This document shows positions 17,442 through 25,808 of a DNA stretch of 64,000 bases, one piece after another. Under the pieces are notes generated by a model that saw nothing but the letters and a program-made list of their open reading frames with translations, made no database searches and had not been told where the DNA came from. A program made the position numbers and the translations under genes. Origin of the DNA: Albimonas marina (GTDB lineage Bacteria; Pseudomonadota; Alphaproteobacteria; Rhodobacterales; Rhodobacteraceae); the NCBI RefSeq assembly GCF_029223255.1, contig NZ_JARHUC010000010.1, positions 1 through 64,000 of the forward strand, read 5' to 3'. The stretch's first letter is position 1. Each line of letters begins with the position of its first letter.

Positions 17442-18359
17442 TCAGCTCTCCTGGCACTCCACGACGTGCACGCCCGCGTCCTGGATGCGGACGCAGTCCA
17501 TGTAGGCGTCGACGTGGCAGTAAGGCGTGTTCCGGGCGTGGGTGTCGTTCCACATATCCGGCTTCACGTCCTGCCAGACGCCGAGCTCGACCATGTCCTT
17601 GATCCAGACGGGGCAGCTGCGGATCCCCGCCGCCAGGGTCGGCAGGCGGTTGATCTCCACGAACTGGAAGCCCATCAGGCGGGTGACCTTGCCGTTCACG
17701 ATGTGCGGCTGCTCGAGCATGTTCAGGTTGCTCGAGGCGTTCTCCACGATCCCCAGCAGGTCGTCGTGCTGGTTGGTGGTGATCGCCATGGTGGGCGTCA
17801 CGCGGTCCAGGTCGTTCTCGTCCAGCCCGAGCCGCTTGCGGGCGGCGCGCAGCTTGGCGATGGTCAGGCCGGCCCCGTCGTGAACGGTGGTCTGGGCGGC
17901 GGGGAGCGCCTTGGTCGCGGCACCCGGCGTCTTGCCCTCCGCGATCTTCCCGAGGATCCCGCCCTGGTAGAGCGTGCCGTCCGGGTTGATGCCGAGGATC
18001 GTGTCGTCGATGCCGCGCCCGATCGCCTGGGTGTGCGCCATCATCAGCTTGGACGACGGATCCTCGATCATCCGGAACTTGTCGACGCTGTCGAGATACT
18101 GGCCGGTCTCGATCGGATCGGGGAAGACGTGCCAGCGCCGGGTCCGGCCGGGGACGTTCTCGATGTTGGAACGCCGGCGGCCGGTGCCGCGCTGGTAGTT
18201 GATTTCGCCGATCAGGTCCGCGGCCGTGGCGCCCTCGCCCGAACAGGGCTGCTCGGCCACGAACGGGCGGAGCTTGGAACCGTTCTGCTGCAGGGCCAGC
18301 TCGAAGGTCGCGGCGAACGTGGTCTTGTGGTGGGCTTCCACCAGCTGGTCAAAGGACAT
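17442..18359 (-). CDS. Major capsid protein
   Basis: A 305-residue protein with the features of the 'phage capsid protein' family seen in podovirus-like prophages: an N-terminal MSFDQLVEAHHKTTFAATFE helix, a basic loop GRTRRWHVFPDPIETGQYLD, the long helix SSKLMMAHTQAIGRGIDDTI, and a beta-rich C-terminal half with FQFVEINRLP. It lies between the scaffold (upstream, but separated by the lysis genes and a cargo) and the tail tubes. Start is the ATG at 18359 with AGGGA 9 bases upstream. It is the first gene after a 439-base non-coding gap, which probably contains its own promoter. Confidence 0.85.
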   Translation of the reverse strand: MSFDQLVEAHHKTTFAATFELALQQNGSKLRPFVAEQPCSGEGATAADLIGEINYQRGTGRRRSNIENVPGRTRRWHVFPDPIETGQYLDSVDKFRMIEDPSSKLMMAHTQAIGRGIDDTILGINPDGTLYQGGILGKIAEGKTPGAATKALPAAQTTVHDGAGLTIAKLRAARKRLGLDENDLDRVTPTMAITTNQHDDLLGIVENASSNLNMLEQPHIVNGKVTRLMGFQFVEINRLPTLAAGIRSCPVWIKDMVELGVWQDVKPDMWNDTHARNTPYCHVDAYMDCVRIQDAGVHVVECQES

Positions 18360-18798
18360 GGGAAATCCCTACTGGCGACCGATAGCGTGGGGTTGCCGGT
18401 AGGGTTGCCCGGAACGCCGGACCCTCCTCGCCATGACGCAGGCGTCTCGCGGCGGTCTGCTCCCGCCGTCAGCCGGACCGCTGGGGGTGCGGTTGCCCGG
18501 ACTGCCGCCCGCCGAAGCGAGCAACGTAGCGAATCTGCCGAATGGGCCGATTCCGTGTCAATAAGAAATCGTCAAGCCTAGCCCTACTGGAATCGCCCAG
18601 TCCTGATCGAGGCATACGCACAGAGACGCACAACCAAATAGTTGATCGCGCCAATCAGTAAAAATGACCCACACACCGACCCCCCGCCACTAACTAACCC
18701 ATCTCCGTCGCCAAAGTTCGTATTAATTATCTCGAGCATCGACTAACAAGAATTACTCGCCTCAGACCTTGCTAAGCAACTCTCAGATTTCGATAACT
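18360..18798. other. AT-rich intergenic gap upstream of the capsid gene
   Basis: There is no credible gene in this 439-base gap. Its right half is clearly richer in A and T than the phage operon and continues the composition of the cargo genes. Facing the capsid gene, a consensus-like TTGACA lies on the minus strand at 18561-18556, with a poor -10 (GCAGAT) after 18 bases. A capsid promoter is therefore possible but weak. No T-tailed hairpin was found after the cargo genes, so read-through from upstream is also possible. Confidence 0.45.
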
Positions 18799-19485
18799 TT
18801 ATTGCGCACCCACTTCGGGCTTCGCCCAAGCGCTAGCAACAACTTCTCCACTAATTAAGGCTTTGGGACAAGTATGACTTATGAGCCCGCCCCTAAATGA
18901 TTCCGCAGAAAACTCACTTCCATGTTCCTTAATCGCATTGTAAAGCCTTCCGCGTATTATTTGCACTTCATTTCGATCATCTGGAAATATACTTGAAACT
19001 ATGTCCGCATGAGCCGGTCGAGAATATTGACCCTCACCCACGCGTTCCGCAGGCGTTTCGTAGACACAGAATGCCGAAAATCCCTGAGACCGATCTCGCA
19101 CATGACGAACCAATACTTCCAGAATAGCCACAATGCCGCAAAACTTATCAGCCACCCCCCCATTCAGACCGCCATGTATTGCATCAGCAGTTCTACATAT
19201 CTCTTCATCGCCCGCATGGCTGGCTCGAACGGATGATAATCCACCCTTGAGCACATTGCTCAAACCAGCCGATGTGAATGCGCGCCTCCGCTTGAGATCC
19301 AACATGTACCTAGAAGTAATAAATAGGATAAGCGGCTCATCGTCGACGATCTGTCCCGGGGACCCCGTTGGACTCGACGCCCACTCACACGCGCACGATG
19401 CGGGCAGCGTGGCCGGGGAAGGTCGGGGCTCGGAATTTGCCCAGGCGTCCAAGAGCGCCCTTAAAGCTTCTGCATCTTGCGTCAC
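18799..19485 (-). CDS. Cargo gene C, unknown function
   Basis: A 228-residue protein from the GTG at 19485. The N-terminal 45 residues are loosely ordered; then come EPLILFITSRYML, KGGLSSVRASHAG, a helical ADAIHGG region, a beta stretch with GFSAFCVYETP, and a conserved-looking YSRPAHADIVSSIFPDD. The combination of a GLSxxRA-like segment and a PAHAxI segment recalls small unannotated proteins that travel in bacterial genomes with TIGR04255-type genes, as here; I cannot verify this. There is no catalytic motif, no membrane segment and no signal peptide. Codon use is clearly less GC-rich than that of the phage genes, which points to separate acquisition. Confidence 0.75.
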   Translation of the reverse strand: MTQDAEALRALLDAWANSEPRPSPATLPASCACEWASSPTGSPGQIVDDEPLILFITSRYMLDLKRRRAFTSAGLSNVLKGGLSSVRASHAGDEEICRTADAIHGGLNGGVADKFCGIVAILEVLVRHVRDRSQGFSAFCVYETPAERVGEGQYSRPAHADIVSSIFPDDRNEVQIIRGRLYNAIKEHGSEFSAESFRGGLISHTCPKALISGEVVASAWAKPEVGAQ

Positions 19486-19497
19486 TGCTACACGTGC

Positions 19498-20109
19498 CTA
19501 AGCTTCGGAAAGCGACCCGCGAACTACTCGGGAAATCGCCTTCAGTCGCACTCGATCTAAAAGCGCGGCATCGCTGCTTTCGACTACCAGCTGACCATTG
19601 AGTATAGTATAAAAAACACGCCCCGACTCACAAAAATCAAAAGATGCCAATATAGTTCCATTATCACGGTAGCACTCCAGAAGAACACCCTCGGCATCAA
19701 GCAAATCTGCATCCGGCTCAGGCAAATCGCTTGGCCAAAATTCCATAAATGCCGCCGCATCGCGGGCATTTTCTAACAACTTTTTTCCACTCTCAGAGCC
19801 TTGAGAACGAAGATGCTCCTCAATTTCGCTAATCTGGCGCAGAGTACTCGCGGACCCGTCTTGCAACACGATCGACCAGTCTTCAGACGGAGCAAACTGC
19901 TGCAGGCTACTTGCGGACCGCCATCCCTCAAGCGAGCCAACCGACGACTGGCCACCCAACTGCACCTGTAGACGATGATACATCGTAAGCAGGCGTATAG
20001 TATCCTCGGTTAGTTCATCTCGGAGATGGTTAACCCGACTATCCCGCATGACGTCATCGTAGATGGCTGGCCGATCTTCAGCGACCGTCGTCTCACTTAG
20101 AACACGCAT
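19498..20109 (-). CDS. Cargo gene B, unknown function
   Basis: A 203-residue protein from the ATG at 20109, with GGAG 8 bases upstream; an in-frame GTG lies one codon earlier. The first 70 residues are helical and charged. The second half holds EFWPSDLPEPDADLLDAEGV and LLECYRDNGTILASFDFCES plus GRVFYTILNGQLV, a beta-meander in which each strand pair ends with a charged turn. There is no recognisable enzyme motif. It starts 5 bases after cargo A and is followed 12 bases later by cargo C, so the three are one transcription unit. AT-rich codon use matches its neighbours and not the phage. Confidence 0.75.
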   Translation of the reverse strand: MRVLSETTVAEDRPAIYDDVMRDSRVNHLRDELTEDTIRLLTMYHRLQVQLGGQSSVGSLEGWRSASSLQQFAPSEDWSIVLQDGSASTLRQISEIEEHLRSQGSESGKKLLENARDAAAFMEFWPSDLPEPDADLLDAEGVLLECYRDNGTILASFDFCESGRVFYTILNGQLVVESSDAALLDRVRLKAISRVVRGSLSEA

Positions 20110-20114
20110 CACCG

Positions 20115-20924
20115 CTACTCCGCCCTGTAGTTTGCCAAGTCTAAATTGATTGACTCACGATATTTCTCCTTTAGCGCACGCCCAAACGCATATCCTGATG
20201 CAGAATGCAGTGAATTCAAATACTCAAGAATTTCTCTGAAATTAAGTTCATTTTCAGTACTTCTCAGCGAGGCCGATGTATAAATCTTCACAGTTAGGCG
20301 CGATTCACCATTCACATCTATAACTTGCACGTCAATATTTCTGTTGATCAGTGTGCGACGCCCGAAAATTGGAGCAAACCAACCCACGTGGGTGTGCCAC
20401 AAGGCACCTGGCTGGATGGCCTCCGGAGGTATACCTACCGTATCTCTGCATAGTAGTTCGAGCGGATCACCACCTTCGGGTTGCCCGTCGAAGGTGAAGG
20501 CATCCCAATACTCAAGCGTAATGCGCTCCGGACCCACAATATCTTCCAATTTATCAAACGCAGCGGAAAAAATCTGCTCCACTCTATAGTAAAGCGACTC
20601 CCACCGCCCATACTGTCGCGTAAGATAGCCAAGGCGGGACGAGCGAAATCCCGCTTCCTCGACCACCTCTTCGGCGTCGAGACACTTAAATACGTGGCCT
20701 TCATTTCCAGCAACCTGGAGTCTAGCATCAGGAGATAGCATAAGATTCAGCGATTTATCGCTTGGCGGGGACACAGTCTCTACAGTGTCAAATCCAAATG
20801 CTTCCGGGTCTTCAAGAATATGTGCCGCTGCGCGTGAAACAACTTTGCGAGGAACAAGCTCATCATATTGAACAATAAGCCGAACCCGGTCTATCGCATG
20901 AGTTTCGTGTATCGGAATCCACAT
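20115..20924 (-). CDS. Cargo gene A, TIGR04255-like protein
   Basis: A 269-residue protein from the ATG at 20924; a GTG three codons earlier is an alternative. It shows the pattern I associate with the sporadically distributed TIGR04255 family. The N-terminal strand IHETHAIDRVRLIVQYDEL is followed by LNLMLSPDARLQVAGNEGHV. Then come a YGRWESLYYRVEQIFSAAFD helix, IVGPERITLEYWDAF, and a C-terminal helical NELNFREILEYLNSLHSASG segment. No biochemical role is established for that family to my knowledge. It is the first gene of the cargo trio and begins after a 255-base gap that contains two GATAGATC repeats (20990-21010). Composition is far less GC-rich than the phage. Confidence 0.7.
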   Translation of the reverse strand: MWIPIHETHAIDRVRLIVQYDELVPRKVVSRAAAHILEDPEAFGFDTVETVSPPSDKSLNLMLSPDARLQVAGNEGHVFKCLDAEEVVEEAGFRSSRLGYLTRQYGRWESLYYRVEQIFSAAFDKLEDIVGPERITLEYWDAFTFDGQPEGGDPLELLCRDTVGIPPEAIQPGALWHTHVGWFAPIFGRRTLINRNIDVQVIDVNGESRLTVKIYTSASLRSTENELNFREILEYLNSLHSASGYAFGRALKEKYRESINLDLANYRAE

Positions 20925-21179
20925 ACTGCACACCTAGTGATTCGTCCTCCGCGGACGACATTGTCACGCAATTCAGCGCAGCGCATAGATAGATCGCGCG
21001 ATAGATCGTCGCCAGCATGCGGCGCGTTGGCGTACGAACAGCTGCGTTCCTATGGCGTAGCTCGACCTGTTTGAGACCAGCGTACTGCCCCACTCTCCTG
21101 CTTTGCGCTAGTTCACAGACATGCGCTTGTTGAGCTGCAAAAACCTCGCATTGCCCTCGCCCTAGCTCTCTTCTCTAGA
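20925..21179. other. Upstream region of the three-gene cargo
   Basis: This 255-base gap lies between the holin stop and the first cargo gene and has no gene. It changes composition abruptly from the GC-rich lysis genes to AT-rich DNA. Around 20990-21010 it contains two GATAGATC units separated by GCGC, which could be an operator for the cargo genes. I found no convincing -35/-10 pair or T-tailed terminator hairpin. Confidence 0.4.
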
Positions 21180-21746
21180 TCACCGACCCGTCCGGCCCAA
21201 CCGCTCCAACGCGCCCGTCTTCTCGCGCGACCCTCGACTCGAACCGAACTCGAAATCGAAGGCCGAGCCGATGTTGCGGGCGAACATGCCGCCGATGCCG
21301 CTGAGAAAGCCCATCAGCCCGGCGACCTCGGCCTTCGCCTCCGGCGGCGCCCAGATGATCGACGCGGCCCAGACGCCGGCGATGGCGACGATCCCCACGA
21401 ACGCGGCGATCAGCATCACGTTCGCGCGCACGCCTTCGCCGCCAAGCGCGACGTCGCGGGCGCGGGCGTCGGCGCGGTCGGCGTTGGCGAGCTCGAGCTC
21501 GCGGACGTCCAGCTCGGCGAGGCGGACCTGCAGGTCGGCCAGCAGCTGCGGATTGGCCTCGAGGATCTCGGCGACGCGCCGCCCATCGGCAGGCGTGCGG
21601 ATCTCCTGGCCGGTGACGGCCTCGACAACGGACACGGCGGCCTCGCCCACGGCCGCGCCGCTCGGGCCCATGATGTGACCGAGGAGCGACGGGGCGGCGG
21701 ACGCGAGGACCGGGGCCAGAGCGGCGGCGATGAGAGGGAGCGGCAT
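21180..21746 (-). CDS. Holin, 3TM family
   Basis: A 188-residue protein. Residues 2-22 are hydrophobic (LPLIAAALAPVLASAAPSLL) and two more hydrophobic segments lie near 110-135 (ANVMLIAAFVGIVAIAGVWA) and 145-165. Between them is an acidic helical part with RVAEILEANPQLLADLQVRL and AELDVRELELANADRADARA. This matches the three-membrane-segment holin family named after its role in gene-transfer-agent release. A strong AGGAGG lies 7 bases before the ATG at 21746. The gene follows the endolysin by 11 bases. It should form the inner-membrane lesion that releases the endolysin. Confidence 0.85.
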   Translation of the reverse strand: MPLPLIAAALAPVLASAAPSLLGHIMGPSGAAVGEAAVSVVEAVTGQEIRTPADGRRVAEILEANPQLLADLQVRLAELDVRELELANADRADARARDVALGGEGVRANVMLIAAFVGIVAIAGVWAASIIWAPPEAKAEVAGLMGFLSGIGGMFARNIGSAFDFEFGSSRGSREKTGALERLGRTGR

Positions 21747-21757
21747 CGGGGAGCCTC

Positions 21758-22510
21758 CTATGCGGCCATAAAACGGTGAAGGGCCAGGGTCGCGCCGGCG
21801 GTGGCCGGGCCCCACAAGCCGTCGCTGCGGCCGGGAGAGGGCAGGCCGTGCCTGGCGTTGAGGGCGCGCAGGGCCGTCTGGAACTCGGCCAGGTCGTCGT
21901 CGGCCGTGACGGGGACCGCCCTGCCGGGCGCCGGGGCGATCGGCAGCGGCTGCGCGATCCCGCGGGCCATGAACGCGGCGCGGTCGATGACGCCGGTGTC
22001 GTCGTCCTGCGCGCCGTCGCGCTGCCCCATCACGCGGCGCGTCCAGCCTCGGCCGAACGTCCTCCACGTCGACAGGCCGTGCATCCACGCGAGGCGCGCC
22101 TCGCAGAGGCGGCCGATCAGCCCCTCGATATCGTTCACCCCGCGCACCGCCGCGAGCGTGATGGCGCCGACCTGGCCGTCCTGGGGAACGCCGAGCTCCG
22201 CCTGCAGGAACCGAGCCGCGCGCGCCGGGCCGCTGTTCACGGCGAAGTCGAACACGGCGTAGTCGAGCCCGGCGGGGAGCAGGTCGCCCGCCACGGCGGC
22301 CCAATACTGCGCCAGGTAGATCGCGCGCACCTCGTCGGCCTCGATCAGGCGGACGGAGCGAGGCGCCAGGCCGTTCGCGATGCGCCAGCCGTCATAGGTG
22401 CGCTGGGTCACGCCCTGGTTCGTGGCGCCCCCGGGATCGGCCGGGTGGTTCACGTAGCCGCCTTCGTGCGACAGGACGTTGCCGAGGGCGGTCGGGAATA
22501 TCTCGCGCAT
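21758..22510 (-). CDS. GH108-family endolysin
   Basis: A 250-residue protein. The N-terminal 90 residues have the glycoside hydrolase family 108 signature: LSHEGGYVNHPADPGGATN, with E16 as likely catalytic acid, then GVTQRTYDGWR and LDYAVFDFAVNSGP. Residues about 95-165 match the peptidoglycan-binding domain that follows this catalytic domain. A C-terminal segment (about 205-250) with SDGLWGPATAGATLALHRF is a second wall-binding repeat. There is no signal peptide, so export depends on the holin next door. AAGGAG precedes the ATG at 22510. Confidence 0.9.
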   Translation of the reverse strand: MREIFPTALGNVLSHEGGYVNHPADPGGATNQGVTQRTYDGWRIANGLAPRSVRLIEADEVRAIYLAQYWAAVAGDLLPAGLDYAVFDFAVNSGPARAARFLQAELGVPQDGQVGAITLAAVRGVNDIEGLIGRLCEARLAWMHGLSTWRTFGRGWTRRVMGQRDGAQDDDTGVIDRAAFMARGIAQPLPIAPAPGRAVPVTADDDLAEFQTALRALNARHGLPSPGRSDGLWGPATAGATLALHRFMAA

Positions 22511-22577
22511 ACCGCGCTCCTTGCGAGAGGTGGACGGGGCGAAACCAGCGCCGCCCCGCCGATGCGTCGGGGGCGCC

Positions 22578-23651
22578 TCAGCTGCCCGAATAGAGCTTGA
22601 TGAGCTGCAGGCGGCGGGGATTGAGCCGGCGGAGCGCGGCCTGGTCCCCCGCCTTCATGGCCTTGCCATACTCGCCCTCGGGCCCGACGAACCGATCATG
22701 CTCGGCCTTCGCCTCGGCCGGCGTCGCGCCGAGCCCGCCGGCGGTGTCGCTGCCGACGAAGCCGTCATCGCCCATCGCCTCGCCGATGGTCGCGAACAGC
22801 TTCATGATGCCGGCGTCCCCGACCTTCGGTTTCAGCAGCTGGCCGATGGCGAGGATCTGCTCGTTGTCGAGCTTCGCCTTTTCCCCGAGCGCCTGGGCGG
22901 CCCGCTGGGCGAGATTGACCTTCGCCGGATACTGGTCGCCCCACTCCTGCTCGAGCTGCTTGCGCATGGCGGTGGTCGCCTCGGCGAGCTCGTTCGCGAC
23001 GCCCTGGAACTGCGCCGTCTGCATTTCCGCGAACAGGTTGACGGCTCCCTGCACCTGGCCGGGCGTCATGCCGCTCTCGTAGGCGACTTCGCGAAACCGC
23101 CCCTCGAGCCCCTCGTCCCACTCCATGCCCTCGGGGAGCTGCGGCCGCTGGATCTCGTAGCCCTCGGCGGCCTCGGGGATCCCGAACGTCTCGCGGTTCG
23201 CCTTCATCCACTCAGCGACCGGCTGGTCCTTGCCGGGACGATCCAGCAAGCTTTCGACCGGCCTCCCGATCTTGCCCTCCGCCAGGCGGTAGCTGCGCAG
23301 GGCCCGGACCAGGAGGTCCTCGCTCATGTCCTGGTTCAGGCCCTTGGATTTCAGCCAGGCGCGTTCCTCGCCGGTCAGCAGTCCGTCGCGCTCATGCCAG
23401 GGCTTGACGCTTCCGTCGCCTCCCGCGCCGCCCGAGCCGCCCTCGCCGCCAGCACCGCCGCCCGCCGCTCCGCCTTCGCTGCCCGAGCCGGCGCCGCCTT
23501 CGCCGCCCGCGCCTCCGCCCGCCGCGCCGCCCTGGCCGCCCTCGCCGCCCGCTCCTGCGCCGCCGTCGCCCCCATCGCCGCCGCCCTCGGGGCCGCGAAA
23601 CAGCGGGTCAAGCCAGAGGGCCCGGGCCCAAATCGTCATCATGCGTTTCAT
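22578..23651 (-). CDS. Head scaffolding protein
   Basis: A 357-residue protein starting at the ATG at 23651, which has AGGAG 7 bases upstream. A hydrophobic opening MMTIWARALWLDPLFRG is followed by a long Gly/Ala/Glu repeat at about residues 22-80, then a charged helical body with HERDGLLTGEERAWLKSKGL and QLEQEWGDQYPAKVNLAQRA. It ends with KLYSGS. Charged, helical, disordered proteins directly after the portal gene are scaffolds in T7-like phages. The 'EWGD.Y..k...A..a' pattern is typical of phage capsid assembly proteins. It overlaps the small upstream gene by 44 bases. Unusually, it is not followed by the capsid gene. Confidence 0.75.
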   Translation of the reverse strand: MKRMMTIWARALWLDPLFRGPEGGGDGGDGGAGAGGEGGQGGAAGGGAGGEGGAGSGSEGGAAGGGAGGEGGSGGAGGDGSVKPWHERDGLLTGEERAWLKSKGLNQDMSEDLLVRALRSYRLAEGKIGRPVESLLDRPGKDQPVAEWMKANRETFGIPEAAEGYEIQRPQLPEGMEWDEGLEGRFREVAYESGMTPGQVQGAVNLFAEMQTAQFQGVANELAEATTAMRKQLEQEWGDQYPAKVNLAQRAAQALGEKAKLDNEQILAIGQLLKPKVGDAGIMKLFATIGEAMGDDGFVGSDTAGGLGATPAEAKAEHDRFVGPEGEYGKAMKAGDQAALRRLNPRRLQLIKLYSGS

Positions 23652-23979
23652 GCGTGTTCTCCTGCAGCATCAGCTCGCGAAGCTCGAAGGGCGTGACGCC
23701 CATCAGGGCGACCAGCTCGAGGGCCAGGTCGCGACGTCCGGCGGCGTGCGCCAGCTCGTTGGGGTCGAGCACGACGGCGCCTGTCCGGCCGTCGCGCGCG
23801 GTGGTTTCGTGGACGCCGCCGAGCGCCAGGACGTCGGCCGCGAGGCGCGGATCCGCGACCGCGGCGCGCCCCCAGCGGCGAGCCCGGGCCGATACCGTGC
23901 GCCGGATGGTCCGGCGAGCTTCCGCGCCGGGATCGGGGACCAGGTCGGCGAACAGGATCGCCAGTCGATCGAAGATCAC
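23608..23979 (-). CDS. Hypothetical protein between portal and scaffold
   Basis: A 123-residue protein starting at a GTG that overlaps the portal stop (GTGA). Its sequence begins IFDRLAILFADLVPDPG and continues as an alanine/arginine-rich helical protein with GVTPFELRELMLQENTHETH near the end. It overlaps the scaffold start by 44 bases, so its last 14 codons share DNA with the scaffold. Coding potential is supported by the overlaps and ordered composition. No function is recognised. Confidence 0.6.
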   Translation of the reverse strand: MIFDRLAILFADLVPDPGAEARRTIRRTVSARARRWGRAAVADPRLAADVLALGGVHETTARDGRTGAVVLDPNELAHAAGRRDLALELVALMGVTPFELRELMLQENTHETHDDDLGPGPLA

Positions 23980-25607
23980 GCCGCGCCCTCCATGGCCCCC
24001 TGCGCGGCCGCCAGGTCCTTCGCGATGCCTCCGCCCGCCTGGGCGGCCGCGAGGAGCTCCTGGGCCTGCTGCTGCTCGGCCCGCGCCTTGCCCAGCGCGT
24101 CGGCCTCCTCGCGCGAGCGCAGCAGCTTCGCCGGCGCGCCGCGGGCCTCGGCGAGGACCTCGACAACGTCGTCTTCCGAGAGGCGGTCCAGCACGCGGGG
24201 CTTGATCTGCGCGAGGGGCGTCAGGTCGGCCAGGAGCCGGACGGTCGCCGCGCCCTCGGCCGACTTCGCCGCCATGGCCGCGGCCGACGTGTATTCGACC
24301 GTCAGGTCCGCGCCTTCGGCCTCGCGCGGGGGCGGCGGGATCTGGCCGGCCGCGAGGAGGAGCTGGAAGCGCCGGGCGACCTTCGGGGCCAGGAACTCCT
24401 CCTGGACGCGGCCCATGTGCGGCGCCATCAGCCGCAGCTTTTCCTCCTGCCGCTCGATGACCTCGGTTGCGGTCATGCCGGTGCGCCCGGCCAGCTGCAT
24501 CAGCGACCAGTGGAAGGCGTCGCGCACCTCCTCGAGGGCGGCGGCGCGCTGCTCGATCGACAGGGGCACGCCCGAAACCGTGTCCAGCGTCTGCAGCATC
24601 TTCCGCCCGGCCGGGTCGACGCCGCCGTAGACCAGCGCGCCCGGCCGGATCCGACCGCGCAGGGGGATCACGTCGCGGTCCGGCGCGAGGAGCGTCGGGT
24701 CCGCGGCCCGCTGGGCGGCGCGCAGGTTCGCCTTGTCGGTCAGGTCGAGCCTGCGGGCGGATCCGAGCGCGATCCAGCCGGGCCCGCGGCCGTAGCTCTC
24801 GCCCGTCTCGACGTCCCAGCGCGGGAACAGCACCGGCATGTCCGCGAAGCCGGAATGCCGGACGACGGCCGCCGCCTCCTCGGAGACGTGGATCGACGCC
24901 CACCGCTTGCCGCGCGCACCGATCAGCCCTTTGCGGAACCCGTCGTTGATGTGGACATGCTGGAAGAACACGAACTTGTCGCGCGAGCCCTTCTCGGCGG
25001 CGTCGCGGATGCGCTCGGGCAGGTTGTCGAACCCATAGCGCCGCGCCGCAGCCGAGGCGCTGAGCTTGAAGCGCCGCACCCACTCGTCCACGCGCCCGTA
25101 TCCGTCGATCGACACGACCAGCTCGGCGAGCGACAGGGTCACGTCGAGGATCCGGCGTTCGCCCGGGGGCTGCTCGTCCATCTGCCCGGCGTTGCCGAAC
25201 GACGCCACGTCGCCGAACAGGCTCGCGGTCTGCGAATAGAACGGCGAGACGGAGGGGGAGAAGCTCGCCAGGATGATCGACGTGCAGACGTCGAGCCACT
25301 CAAGCATGGGCTGGAAGGTCTTAAGCTGAGGATCCGAGGTCCCGAGCTCGAACCAGCGGTTGGCCGGGTTGGTCAGGGTGCCGTAGAGCCCCGACGCGAA
25401 ATTCGACTGCGCCACGATCGGGGCCGAACTGAACGGCTTTTCGTTCCGCGGGAGGCTCGGGTCCGCGGTGGTGAAGTTGCCCCGCTGCGGACGGATCAGG
25501 CGGGCGATCTCCTCCCAATCCTGCTCATGATGGGAGCGGCTACCTTTCAGGTCCGACCATGCGTCCATCGCCGCGACGGCGCGCGGGTCCTTGGTGTCGC
25601 CCATCAT
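23976..25607 (-). CDS. Portal (head-to-tail connector), T7 type
   Basis: A 543-residue protein with the features of the podovirus head-tail connector family: an N-terminal helix with HEQDWEEIARLIRPQRGNF, SNFASGLYGTLTNPANRWFE, a long wing domain with DGYGRVDEWVRRF, and a C-terminal stem region with AGRTGMTATEVIERQEEKLR and MGRVQEEFLAPK, ending in an Ala/Gln-rich barrel tail. T7 gp8 is 536 residues long. Twelve copies would form the DNA channel at one capsid vertex and dock the terminase. The start is the first of two adjacent ATG codons at 25607. Confidence 0.9.
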   Translation of the reverse strand: MMGDTKDPRAVAAMDAWSDLKGSRSHHEQDWEEIARLIRPQRGNFTTADPSLPRNEKPFSSAPIVAQSNFASGLYGTLTNPANRWFELGTSDPQLKTFQPMLEWLDVCTSIILASFSPSVSPFYSQTASLFGDVASFGNAGQMDEQPPGERRILDVTLSLAELVVSIDGYGRVDEWVRRFKLSASAAARRYGFDNLPERIRDAAEKGSRDKFVFFQHVHINDGFRKGLIGARGKRWASIHVSEEAAAVVRHSGFADMPVLFPRWDVETGESYGRGPGWIALGSARRLDLTDKANLRAAQRAADPTLLAPDRDVIPLRGRIRPGALVYGGVDPAGRKMLQTLDTVSGVPLSIEQRAAALEEVRDAFHWSLMQLAGRTGMTATEVIERQEEKLRLMAPHMGRVQEEFLAPKVARRFQLLLAAGQIPPPPREAEGADLTVEYTSAAAMAAKSAEGAATVRLLADLTPLAQIKPRVLDRLSEDDVVEVLAEARGAPAKLLRSREEADALGKARAEQQQAQELLAAAQAGGGIAKDLAAAQGAMEGAA

Positions 25608-25608
25608 G

Positions 25609-25806
25609 TCACGCGGCCCCCAGCTGGCGGTTCGACGGCCGCGACGCGGGGATCCCCGAGGGCGAGGTCAGGATATTGGCCGCGGCGCCCGCCCGCATCT
25701 GCTGCATTCGCCGGGCGTAGGCGGCTTCTCGGTTCGCCTCGGGCGACGACGTGCTGGGCACGATCGGCGCGGCGATCGGTTTCGGCGCAGAGTTGAACAG
25801 ACACAT
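25609..25806 (-). CDS. Small conserved protein upstream of the portal
   Basis: A 65-residue protein, MCLFNSAPKPIAAPIVP at its start, then a basic helical part (REAAYARRMQQMRAG). It begins at the ATG at 25806 with GGAG about 8 bases upstream, and its stop is 2 bases before the portal start. Small MC-starting, proline-rich proteins just before the portal are a recurring feature of T7-like prophages. No function is known to me. Confidence 0.7.
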   Translation of the reverse strand: MCLFNSAPKPIAAPIVPSTSSPEANREAAYARRMQQMRAGAAANILTSPSGIPASRPSNRQLGAA

Positions 25807-25808
25807 GG

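Noticed and set aside
18469-18654. A 61-codon minus-strand frame before the capsid gene
   Set aside because: Arg/Ser-rich, without start signals or similarity; lies in a likely promoter region.
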